Shown in pieces: positions 53,579 to 60,845 of a stretch of 64,000 nt of DNA. The position numbers and the translations under genes are program-made. The stretch comes from Agrilactobacillus fermenti (lineage in GTDB: Bacteria > Bacillota > Bacilli > Lactobacillales > Lactobacillaceae): NCBI RefSeq assembly GCF_021030645.1, contig NZ_JACGCJ010000005.1, positions 1-64,000 of the forward strand. The letters run 5' to 3'. Position 1 is the stretch's first letter; every line of letters starts with the position of its first letter. Below the pieces are notes generated by a model. It was not told where the DNA came from. It ran no database searches and saw nothing but the letters and a program-made list of their open reading frames with translations.

Positions 53579-54151
53579 TTACCAGCCCATGAACATTGGA
53601 TGATCTGGGTGGTGGCCGCGATGATCATAACCGCCGCGGTCGTTGCCAAAACCACCAAAGGGACCATGGCTGTGTCTTGGGCCGTGACCATGAAAATCAG
53701 GCTGATCCATAAATTCGGTGTCGGAAAGCTGGCTTTTTAGATCTTCTGTGAGTTTAGCCAAAATCTGCCGTAACTGAGTGCGCTCTTCATCAGTCAAACT
53801 GGCAAAAATTTGATCGGTTAAACCCTCGGTAGCATCTTCGTCAGCAGCTAACTGTTTACGTCCGGCTTTGGTAATAGAAACACGAGTCACACGACCATCG
53901 GCTTCGTCTGGATGACGTTCAATTAATTGTTTATGTTCTAACTTCCCAAGCATCTCAGAAACAGATGAAGGTCGGATATCTAGCAGCTCTACGATACGTG
54001 ATTGCGGTAAATTATCTTCATTAACTAAAGCTTTTAAAATACGTGATTGACCTTGGAAATGTGGTCGCGTCGCTTCTTGCCAACTGTAACGGCGCACAAA
54101 TTGCATAAATTTGCGGAAGTCATGGAATAAAGCATCGGTTTCTTGAGTCAT
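53579..54151 (-). CDS. MarR-family regulator with a His/Gly-rich metal-binding-like tail
   Basis: 190 aa. MarR winged helix (about 30-140: QSRILKALVNEDNLPQSRIVELLDIRPSSVSEMLGKLE, DGRVTRVSITKAGRKQL). After residue 155 comes an unusual tail with about ten His (HGHGPRHSHGPFGGFG, YDHRGHHPDHP) that could bind Ni, Zn or Cu. AAAGGAG precedes the ATG. The promoter carries two perfect palindromes, indicating autorepression. The 53400-53578 stretch downstream holds only short overlapping frames that I do not consider genes. Confidence 0.82.
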   Translation of the reverse strand: MTQETDALFHDFRKFMQFVRRYSWQEATRPHFQGQSRILKALVNEDNLPQSRIVELLDIRPSSVSEMLGKLEHKQLIERHPDEADGRVTRVSITKAGRKQLAADEDATEGLTDQIFASLTDEERTQLRQILAKLTEDLKSQLSDTEFMDQPDFHGHGPRHSHGPFGGFGNDRGGYDHRGHHPDHPMFMGW

Positions 54152-54191
54152 ATAATGAAACTCCTTTCAAAAAACAATTATATCAATAACA

Positions 54192-54239
54192 TTAGGTACC
54201 TAACAATTGTATTATAGTTAGGTACCTAATATATGTCAA
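54192..54239 (-). promoter_or_regulatory. marR promoter with double TTAGGTACCTAA operator
   Basis: Minus-strand TTGACA (54239-54234), 17 nt, TATAAT (54216-54211). The palindrome TTAGGTACCTAA occupies the spacer (54218-54229) and recurs just downstream of the start point (54192-54203), centres 26 bp apart. Bound regulator would block RNA polymerase. Confidence 0.8.
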
Positions 54240-54302
54240 CCTTTAAAGCTAAGGCTGTGAAATTTTGGTATGATAAGGTTATCAATTAAGTTGAGGTAAG
54301 TT

Positions 54303-54971
54303 ATGTTAAGAATATATTTGGGCCGACATGGTCAAACAGAAAATAATTTAAAACATCTTTTTAACGGTGGCAGTGTTGATACACCGTTAACGGCTAAGGG
54401 CGTGGCCGATGCGCAAGCGATGGGCCGCATGCTAGCTAATATTAATTTTGCTAAAGTTGTCACGTCAGCAATGCCCAGAGCAATCACGACTGCCAAACTT
54501 GCGCTAGCTGAGAGTCACTTTAATTCAGCCAATGATATTGTCACCGACCCGCGCTTGAATGAAATGAATTTGGGTGATTGGGATGGCGTAGCGATCGATG
54601 CGTTGACGGATGCCACTCAGATGGATAATTACGCCCATCACCCCGATAAATTTGATGGCAAAGCTATTCACGGGGAGAGTTATTATGATATTGTCAAGCG
54701 TTCAACTCAAGCAATGGCGGAAATGACAGCAGGCATGACGACGGGCAATATTTTGATCGTGAGTCATGGTATTTTGTTGACTTTCATGGCAAATGCATTG
54801 CTAGGTAATGACATTAGTGTTGGGCGGCAACGTCACTTGTTGAAGAATGCCAGTGTTAGTGTTTTGACCAAAGAAAACGATCAGTATACGGAATTAGCTT
54901 TTAGTGTTCTACCGGAAACTTTGGCAAATGATCCTGAATTAGCACAGCAGGTGTTTAGACAGGCAAGATAA
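54303..54971 (+). CDS. Histidine phosphatase family protein (phosphoglycerate mutase-like)
   Basis: 222 aa. The RHG motif (YLGRHGQTENNLKHLFNGG) holds the phosphorylated His, with conserved Arg (SAMPRAITTAKLAL), Glu (LNEMNLGDWDG) and second His (IVSHGILLTFM). Broad-specificity phosphatase branch rather than GpmA. AGGTAAGTT before the ATG. It is followed after 21 nt by ogt. Confidence 0.87.
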   Translation: MLRIYLGRHGQTENNLKHLFNGGSVDTPLTAKGVADAQAMGRMLANINFAKVVTSAMPRAITTAKLALAESHFNSANDIVTDPRLNEMNLGDWDGVAIDALTDATQMDNYAHHPDKFDGKAIHGESYYDIVKRSTQAMAEMTAGMTTGNILIVSHGILLTFMANALLGNDISVGRQRHLLKNASVSVLTKENDQYTELAFSVLPETLANDPELAQQVFRQAR

Positions 54972-54992
54972 GTATAAAAAGAGATGATTTTA

Positions 54993-55487
54993 ATGCAACT
55001 TTATTATGCGGCGGCTGATTATCGGGGACAAAAGATGTATGTTTTTGGCAATCAGAGCGGGGTTGTATTTGTTGGTACACCAGGAGCTTCGCCTGAAGAG
55101 GTTAAAATCCAGCTAAAGCATTGTGATATTTCGCCCAGTTCTAGTTGTTTGGTCAGCCCGATCCAGCAGCTCACTGAATATTTTCAAGGTGAGCGCAGAA
55201 CTTTTGATATTTCCCGGGAAATAATTACAGGGACCGCTTTGCAAAAACAAGTTTGGCATGAGTTGAACACGATTCCCTATGGTGAAACCATTAGTTATAG
55301 CGATCTGGCAGCACGTGTTGGTAAACCTAAGGCTATTCGCGCCGTGGCAACAGCCGTGGCTAAAAATCCGTTGATGATTTTTAACCCATGTCATCGGGTC
55401 ATTCGTCAATCTGGCGCAATCGGTAATTATCGTGGCGGTGTCCAAATGAAGCGGACACTGCTGTCGTTGGAGCGAGGGCATCAGTAA
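54993..55487 (+). CDS. ogt: Methylated-DNA-protein-cysteine methyltransferase
   Basis: 164 aa, removes alkyl groups from O6-alkylguanine by irreversible transfer to its own Cys. Active-site signature FNPCHRVIRQSGAIGNYRGG and the DNA-binding helix IPYGETISYSDLAARVGKPKAIRAVATA. Two ATGs (54984, 54993); the second is preferred for spacing. Confidence 0.93.
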   Translation: MQLYYAAADYRGQKMYVFGNQSGVVFVGTPGASPEEVKIQLKHCDISPSSSCLVSPIQQLTEYFQGERRTFDISREIITGTALQKQVWHELNTIPYGETISYSDLAARVGKPKAIRAVATAVAKNPLMIFNPCHRVIRQSGAIGNYRGGVQMKRTLLSLERGHQ

Positions 55488-55539
55488 CAAGCAACGTAGA
55501 TATTATTTGAAGGACATCGTACAAATTATTTCCAAAATT

Positions 55540-55661
55540 AAAAGAAGACTAAAGTGCAAAACATTGTTGGTTTTGACTTAGTCTTCTTTTTTGGGAGGAA
55601 GAAAATGAAGTATATTCTTCATTATAAATCAGGTAAATAAATTTTGGGAGGAAGTATTTAC
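55540..55661 (-). ncRNA. Putative C-rich sRNA, copy 1
   Basis: Minus-strand RNA of about 120 nt. -10-like TATAAA (55673-55668), then TAAATACTTCCTCCC, a linker containing an ATGAAG/CTTCAT hairpin, a second CTTCCTCCC (55601-55593) and a terminator stem AAGAAGACTAA/TTTAGTCTTCTTTT (55592-55540). The two CUUCCUCCC motifs (53 nt apart) are complementary to Shine-Dalgarno sequences. The terminator sequence differs from copies 2 and 3 while the motifs are kept. It sits 3' of the first MFS gene. Confidence 0.5.
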
Positions 55662-55687
55662 TTGATGTTTATATCATATCCAGAAAA

Positions 55688-55718
55688 TGTGAAGAAATCA
55701 TGATGAAATCATTGTGAA
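55688..55718 (-). promoter_or_regulatory. PhoP-box-like direct repeats upstream of sRNA copy 1
   Basis: On the minus strand TTCACA, TTCATC, TTCTTC at exact 11-bp steps (55718, 55707, 55696), plus TTCACA at 55693-55688. The family consensus for Gram-positive PhoP is TT(A/T/C)ACA direct repeats at 11-bp period. Confidence 0.4.
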
Positions 55719-55736
55719 AATAATATACTTCATATT

Positions 55737-57041
55737 TTAACTGGCTGTACCAACTTGTTTATGGTTGATAATTGTAAGCAATAATGAAGTCGCAACGCCA
55801 ACGGCTACAACGATGGTGCCAATCAAGAAAATAGTTTGATAAGCGGCAATTGGATTTTTGTGGGCATCAATAATATGGCCATTTAAACCGTAAGTCCAAA
55901 AAATTGGTGCATAAGCGACAAAAGAACCAACACTCATGGAAGAACCCACATAGTTTTTAGGCACATTAGCTTCTGTAATCGGTGCTAACATGATGCTTTT
56001 AGCGAGGAAAATAGCAAATGAAAAAACCATCAATAGACCAATGCTCCAGCCCAACGTATGACTATTTTTAGGTAATAGTAAAACTGCGGTTAAGGCAACC
56101 AGCGTCAAAATCAAAGCACCAAACATAGTTTTTGCGGAAGATTTGAAGACATAATCTGAAAGTGAGCCCGAGATGATGCCAGCAACAACACCCATACCGC
56201 CAGTGTTGATAATACCGAAAATAGAAGCTTGAGTTTGCGAGATATGGTAAACCGCCTGTAAATAAGGAACCGTATAAATTAAATTGATGTAAGACCAGTA
56301 AATTGTTAGGGCCGTGATTGAAGCTAACCAAACTTTTGGCATCAAAATAACTTTAATTAGTCCTTTAAATGCTTTACCAGCCTTTTGAGTTTGTGAAACC
56401 TCATGCTCTTTCGCAATACCGTTTTTAGGTACCAATTTAATGATAGCAAACACTAAAGGGATAATTAGTAGGTTGTAGACTAACATTCCAGTTTTGAAGA
56501 TACTGATACCACCAAAAAGAGCCATTGCTCCGACTAATAGCAGGTTCATGCTCATTTCAACTGTACGGCGGATCGATTCTAACATACCAAATGCTAAGCC
56601 ACTGTGTTTCTTGCTGGATAGCATGGCTACTCCGTTGAGGACAGCTGGCCAGAAGAAAGCATCTGTTAAGCCCCAAATGATAGCGATCAAACGCAGAATA
56701 GTAAAAGTTGGTTGAAAGAAAACGATGATAAAGACTGTTAACATACGAATCAGTAGGCCGGTGATTATCAATGACTTCACTGAAAAGCGGTTATTAAGCC
56801 AACCACCAGGAATATAAAAGAACATTGAAATACCGATCAGGCTAAAGATGATACCCAATTGGGCATTAGAAACGCCGAGTACTTTTAATAGTAGATTATA
56901 AAAAGTACCCTTAAAGGCTTCAAAAGATGAATAAATTAATTGGCCAGATAAGACAACAGCTAGAAATCCCCACAGCTGATTGTTAGTCCGCAACCGCTTA
57001 TGCGCCTTGGCTTTAATACCATGTTGTGAGGAAGTGTCCAT
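55737..57041 (-). CDS. MFS transporter, putative glycerophosphodiester permease (paralogue 1)
   Basis: 434 aa, start at MDTSSQ (57041); the frame extends to 57116. Twelve membrane segments (AFKGTFYNLLLKVLGVSNAQ, IPGGWLNNRFSVKSLIITG, WGLTDAFFWPAVLNGVA). It overlaps the glycerophosphodiester phosphodiesterase gene by 29 nt on the same strand, so import of a glycerophosphodiester or related phosphorylated substrate is inferred. Strikingly similar along its whole length to the MFS gene at 58098, including long identical stretches around YLQAVYHISQTQASIFGI. Confidence 0.78.
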   Translation of the reverse strand: MDTSSQHGIKAKAHKRLRTNNQLWGFLAVVLSGQLIYSSFEAFKGTFYNLLLKVLGVSNAQLGIIFSLIGISMFFYIPGGWLNNRFSVKSLIITGLLIRMLTVFIIVFFQPTFTILRLIAIIWGLTDAFFWPAVLNGVAMLSSKKHSGLAFGMLESIRRTVEMSMNLLLVGAMALFGGISIFKTGMLVYNLLIIPLVFAIIKLVPKNGIAKEHEVSQTQKAGKAFKGLIKVILMPKVWLASITALTIYWSYINLIYTVPYLQAVYHISQTQASIFGIINTGGMGVVAGIISGSLSDYVFKSSAKTMFGALILTLVALTAVLLLPKNSHTLGWSIGLLMVFSFAIFLAKSIMLAPITEANVPKNYVGSSMSVGSFVAYAPIFWTYGLNGHIIDAHKNPIAAYQTIFLIGTIVVAVGVATSLLLTIINHKQVGTAS

Positions 57042-57810
57042 AATTTCGCCCAACCTTTCCACTTTGCTTTTGCATCCCAGGAAAGGCATCGGCAATATTG
57101 GTAAAAATGCCATCAACGCCCCAGTTAAACAATTGATTAGCTTTATCGATCTTATCTACAGTCCAAACATTGATTTCATAGCCATGATCTTTCATCATAG
57201 TGACTTTAGCCTTGGTGAGGCCGTGATCTTCGGGGTGGATAATTTTAGCATCGAGCGCTTGCATGATCAACAGCCAGTCATCATAGAATGTGTGTTGTTC
57301 AAATAAAACAGCTGTTTCTACATCAGCTTTACGACTTTTTAACTTATATAGCATAACTGGGCTAAATGAAGACACGATGACGCGGATACTTGGGTCGATC
57401 TGGTCCAGTGCAGCCACAAACTGAGCTACCAAACTATCAGCTAGTTCATTGGCGTGGTCACCTGTTACGGCTTTAAGTTCAATATTTACATTAATTTTAG
57501 TCCGATTTAGAAATGTAATTAATTGTTCAAGTGTTGGCACCGTCTCTTGGGCGTATTCAGAACCAAACCAAGCGCCAGCGGAAGCTTTTGCCAAATTCGG
57601 ATAGGTCGTTTCAGTTAAAGCACCACTCAATGAAGTGGTACGGTCAAGGTCATCATCGTGTAAAACAACAACGCGGCGATCTTTCGTAATACCCAAATCA
57701 GTTTCTAACCAGTTGATATTGAAATCTGTTAGTTTCTCAAAAGCGGCCATGGTATTCTCAGGTGCCAGAGTCGGAACACCGCGATGCGCGATGATTTTTT
57801 TCGAATGCAT
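57013..57810 (-). CDS. Glycerophosphodiester phosphodiesterase
   Basis: 265 aa cytoplasmic GDPD (UgpQ-like) that cleaves glycerophosphodiesters to glycerol-3-P and alcohol. Catalytic motifs IIAHRGVPTLAPENTMAAF, ETDLGITKDRRVVVLHDDDLDRTT and WTVDKIDKANQLFNWGVDGIFTN. GGAGGAAATT before the ATG. First gene of a two-gene operon with an MFS transporter. Together they would supply glycerol-3-P and phosphate from lipid or teichoic acid debris. Confidence 0.92.
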   Translation of the reverse strand: MHSKKIIAHRGVPTLAPENTMAAFEKLTDFNINWLETDLGITKDRRVVVLHDDDLDRTTSLSGALTETTYPNLAKASAGAWFGSEYAQETVPTLEQLITFLNRTKINVNIELKAVTGDHANELADSLVAQFVAALDQIDPSIRVIVSSFSPVMLYKLKSRKADVETAVLFEQHTFYDDWLLIMQALDAKIIHPEDHGLTKAKVTMMKDHGYEINVWTVDKIDKANQLFNWGVDGIFTNIADAFPGMQKQSGKVGRNYGHFLTTWY

Positions 57811-57906
57811 AAATTTCCTCCAAATAATAAATAATTGGTATATGTAAGATAAATACAGGTTTTACCCTAAAACTTTTGTTAGACCATTGCAAGGTATTTT
57901 CGCAAT

Positions 57907-58017
57907 AAAAAAGGACACGCACTTGGGGGATGCGTGTCCTTTAAGGGAGGAAGGAAAATGAAGAATGAATTTTCTATTGTTAATCAAATAAATAAATTTT
58001 TGGGAGGAAGTATTTAT
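57907..58017 (-). ncRNA. Putative C-rich sRNA, copy 2
   Basis: Minus-strand RNA of about 110 nt between the second MFS gene and the phosphodiesterase gene. -10-like TATAAA (58029-58024), CUUCCUCCC at 58010-58002 and again at 57953-57945, A/U-rich linker, and terminator GGACACGCA/TGCGTGTCC with C-rich loop TCCCCCAAG and a T6 tail (57942-57907). Nearly identical to copy 3. The terminator also separates the MFS and phosphodiesterase transcripts. Confidence 0.55.
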
Positions 58018-58043
58018 TTGATATTTATATAGTATCGAGAGAA

Positions 58044-58049
58044 TGTGAA
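58044..58049 (-). promoter_or_regulatory. TTCACA box upstream of sRNA copy 2
   Basis: Minus-strand TTCACA with the same 14-nt spacing to TATAAA as in the other two copies; weaker TTCATA lies 25 bp further upstream. Confidence 0.35.
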
Positions 58050-58097
58050 TAAATAATGACTGTTTCGTTATGAAAATAAACTGTTTTTGTTAATAAG

Positions 58098-59402
58098 TTA
58101 TGCTGTTTTCTGTTTACGATTGCTTAATGTTAAAAAGAATGCTGTTATGACGCCAATACCAGCAACAACAACACTGATTAGAAAGATTTGTTGGTAAGCA
58201 GCAATGGCATCTTTATGTGTGTCGATGATATGGCCATTCGTACTGTAAGCCCAGAAAACGGGGGCATAGGCGGCAAATGACCCCACACTCATAGAAGAGC
58301 CAGAATATTTTTCGGGAATACCAGATTCGGCTATCGGTGCTAAAATAATACTTTTTGCTAGAAAAATGGCAAAGGAGAACAACATCAGTAAGATAATACT
58401 TGGCCAAAGTGTCTGTTGATTTTTAGGTAATAATAAGACCGCAATTAACGCGATAAATGTTAAGATCAACGCAACAAACATCATTCGTGATGAAGACTTA
58501 AAGACATAATCTGATAAACTGCCGGAAATGATACCAGCTACCACACCCATAGCGCCAGTATTAATGATACCAAAAATCGAGGCTTGCGTTTGACTAATAT
58601 GATAAACAGCCTGTAAATACGGCACCGTGTAAATCAGATTGATGTAAGACCAATAAATTGTTAGGGCTGTGATAGAGGCTAGCCAAACCTTAGGCATGAG
58701 CAAAACCTTTAACAGACCCTTTAAAGCTTCGCTGGCCTTCTTTGTTTGTGAGGCACCAGTTTCAGCTGCAATTCCATTGCTCGGCACAAACTTAATAATA
58801 GCAATAACGAGCGGGATGATCAGTAGGTTATAAACCAACATACCGGTTTTAAAAATACTGATGCCACCAAATAGAGCCATTGCCCCTACAAGTAATAAGT
58901 TCATTAACATTTCAGCGGCTCGCCGAATAGATTCCAACAAACCAAATGCTAATCCAGAATGGTTTTTGTCGGATAATAATGAGACACCGTTTAGGACGGC
59001 CGGCCAGAAGAAGGCGTCTGTAAGGCCCCAAATAATGGCTATGATACGTAATAAAGTAAACGATGGCTGCAAGAAAACAATAATAAAGACAGTCAACATA
59101 CGAATCAGTAAACCGGTGATCAAAATTGATTTCACGGAGAAGCGATTGTTAATCCAACCACCAGGAATGTAAAAGAATACCGAAATGCCAATTAGACTGA
59201 AAATAACCCCAAGTTGTGCGTTAGAGACGCCAAGGACTTTTAATAAAAGATCGTAAAATGTCCCTTTAAAAGCTTCAAATGCAGAATAAATAATTTGGCC
59301 GGCCATCACAACAGACAAGAATCCCCATAATTGGTTATTGGAATTAAAGCCAAATTTATTCAAGGCACGTTGTTTGATACCAGACCGTGAGGGAGTCGCC
59401 AT
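58098..59402 (-). CDS. MFS transporter (paralogue 2)
   Basis: 434 aa, start at MATPSRSG (59402); the frame extends to 59432. Same length as, and highly similar to, the transporter at 55737: AFKGTFYDLLLKVLGVSNAQ, IPGGWINNRFSVKSILITG, WGLTDAFFWPAVLNGVS. A tandem duplication is likely, with the phosphodiesterase gene and sRNA copy 2 between the paralogues. Upstream are TTCACA (59529-59524) and TTTACA (59508-59503) on the same strand. Probably transports a related phosphodiester or polyol-phosphate substrate. Confidence 0.75.
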   Translation of the reverse strand: MATPSRSGIKQRALNKFGFNSNNQLWGFLSVVMAGQIIYSAFEAFKGTFYDLLLKVLGVSNAQLGVIFSLIGISVFFYIPGGWINNRFSVKSILITGLLIRMLTVFIIVFLQPSFTLLRIIAIIWGLTDAFFWPAVLNGVSLLSDKNHSGLAFGLLESIRRAAEMLMNLLLVGAMALFGGISIFKTGMLVYNLLIIPLVIAIIKFVPSNGIAAETGASQTKKASEALKGLLKVLLMPKVWLASITALTIYWSYINLIYTVPYLQAVYHISQTQASIFGIINTGAMGVVAGIISGSLSDYVFKSSSRMMFVALILTFIALIAVLLLPKNQQTLWPSIILLMLFSFAIFLAKSIILAPIAESGIPEKYSGSSMSVGSFAAYAPVFWAYSTNGHIIDTHKDAIAAYQQIFLISVVVAGIGVITAFFLTLSNRKQKTA

Positions 59403-59600
59403 AATTTTTGTCCGCCTCGCTTTCTTGATCATTCGTGGCTGAGGGATATTTGTACCAATAGTTATTTACATCAAGGTCAGAATAGCACTGCTTTAGCAAC
59501 TATGTAAACGATTTAACACCAAGTGTGAAATTAAAAGTCATAAGTATTTTGAGAACCATATCCTTTAAACCGATGTGGTAAAAGTAAGCAGTTTGCACAT

Positions 59601-59711
59601 AAAAAAAGACACGCACTTGGGGGATGCGTGTCCTTTAAGGGAGGAAGGAAAATGAAGAATAAATTTTCTATTGTTAATCAAATAAATAAATTTTTGGGAG
59701 GAAGTATTTAT
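59601..59711 (-). ncRNA. Putative C-rich sRNA, copy 3
   Basis: Minus-strand RNA of about 110 nt upstream of the second MFS gene. TATAAA (59723-59718), CUUCCUCCC at 59704-59696 and 59647-59639 (57 nt apart, as in copy 2), terminator GACACGCA/TGCGTGTC with loop TCCCCCAAG and an A/T tail (59635-59601). Differs from copy 2 at only a few positions. The remainder of 59403-59860 contains MFS promoter sequence and no gene. Confidence 0.55.
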
Positions 59712-59737
59712 TTGATATTTATATAGTATCTACTAAA

Positions 59738-59754
59738 TGTGAAATAATTGTGAA
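59738..59754 (-). promoter_or_regulatory. PhoP-box-like TTCACA-N5-TTCACA upstream of sRNA copy 3
   Basis: Two perfect minus-strand TTCACA hexamers (59754-59749 and 59743-59738), 11 bp apart; the proximal one lies 14 nt before TATAAA. Confidence 0.5.
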
Positions 59755-59859
59755 GATAGTGCCATGAAACTGTCAACAAATCGTGGCTAAATATATTTTC
59801 GACCCGCTAACGTTGATATGGCAAGGATTTATAGGCTAATCGGACTTTAGACTGAACTT

Positions 59860-60255
59860 TTAGTAGTCCCTTTGCTGTTTAAAAGCCGTTGGCACACTTT
59901 GAAAACCCAGTTTTGGATAATAAGTCATGGCAGAGGGGGCTGCCAGCAAAACAAGGGAAATATTCGGGCCTAAATCTTGATGAATTGTTGCGATAAGCTG
60001 ACGACCGATACCTTGCCGCTGATATTGTTTGATGACAGCCAAATCAGAAAGATAACAGCAGTAAGATTGATCGCTAAAACCTCGAGCGACACCAATGAGC
60101 TCATCATCAGCCCATGCCGTATATAAAATATTAGCATTGTGAATCATGCGATCAATACGTGCAACGTCATCTACTGGCCGATGAATGCCGGAATTTTCGA
60201 AAACACGACTTAACTGTGCCGCAGTGATTGCTGCATTAGCTTTAATTGTAACCGT
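59860..60255 (-). CDS. GNAT acetyltransferase (start codon unclear)
   Basis: About 131 aa. Acetyl-CoA site QYQRQGIGRQLIATIHQDLG after LSDLAVIK. Paralogous to the upstream GNAT (similar VTIKANAAITAAQLSRVFE versus IEIKVNAKVTPSEIARLYQ). A clean GGGAGG (60267-60262) lies at the end of the upstream gene. In this frame the codons after it are CGT AGT ACG GTT ACA ATT, with no ATG, GTG or TTG. Either a rare start (ACG at 60255) or an upstream ATG (60330) or GTG (60306) overlapping the neighbour is used. Confidence 0.7.
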   Translation of the reverse strand, partial: TVTIKANAAITAAQLSRVFENSGIHRPVDDVARIDRMIHNANILYTAWADDELIGVARGFSDQSYCCYLSDLAVIKQYQRQGIGRQLIATIHQDLGPNISLVLLAAPSAMTYYPKLGFQSVPTAFKQQRDY

Positions 60256-60256
60256 A

Positions 60257-60667
60257 CTACGCCTCCCGATGAATGCGAAACATATTATTGACAGATTGGA
60301 AGCCACATTTTTGATAAAAACCAGTGGCACTAGGTTCAGCTCTTAAAGCAATCGTGACACGTGAGCCCAGAAAACGTTGCAGCTCCGAAATTAACTTTTG
60401 ACCTAAACCAAGGTGCTGATAATTCGGGTCAATGACGATATCACTTAGATAACAACTATATTCATAATCAGTTAAGCAGCGGGCAAAGCCGATGAGTTGG
60501 TGATCATGCCAGGCACTTAGGGTAAGCGGCGTATGATCCAACATGATTTTAAGCCGTTGAATGTCATCAATGGCCTTATCAAAATTGGTTATTTGATAGA
60601 GGCGAGCGATTTCACTAGGTGTTACTTTGGCATTTACTTTGATTTCAATCTGCACATTGTCACCCAT
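60257..60667 (-). CDS. GNAT acetyltransferase
   Basis: 136 aa. GNAT fold with LSDIVIDPNYQHLGLGQKLISELQRFLG (Q/RxxGxG/A acetyl-CoA loop) and a C-terminal SATGFYQKCGFQSV. Transfers an acetyl group to an amine of unknown substrate. Start ATG 60667 has a poor upstream site; GTG four codons in is an alternative. Adjacent to a paralogous GNAT, suggesting tandem duplication. Confidence 0.8.
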   Translation of the reverse strand: MGDNVQIEIKVNAKVTPSEIARLYQITNFDKAIDDIQRLKIMLDHTPLTLSAWHDHQLIGFARCLTDYEYSCYLSDIVIDPNYQHLGLGQKLISELQRFLGSRVTIALRAEPSATGFYQKCGFQSVNNMFRIHREA

Positions 60668-60845
60668 CTTTCCAATAAATAATTAATACGTTGAGTTTTA
60701 GTTTAGCCTATTTTGACATAAAAAAATATAACTGATAGACGAAAAAGAGGAGAAGTTTAATTTCTAGACAATTTTATGAGATGTTGCTAGGCTAGCCCTG
60801 AATATATTTCAAATCTATATTTGCTTACAGCAAGGAGATCATAAA

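Noticed and set aside
53385-53740. Overlapping short plus-strand frames upstream of and over the marR 3' end
   Set aside because: They conflict in frame with each other, overlap marR antisense and have no convincing ribosome site. A fragment of an old gene is possible but not supported.
57958-59726. Plus-strand frames of 24 codons (57958-58032 and 59652-59726) with strong GGGAGGAAGG sites
   Set aside because: They differ at only one residue, but the whole region is near-identical DNA from a recent duplication. Copy 1 does not keep the frame, there is no plus-strand promoter, and a terminator with a minus-strand T tail together with the conserved promoter part points to minus-strand RNAs. The GGGAGG pairs are better explained as complements of C-rich motifs.
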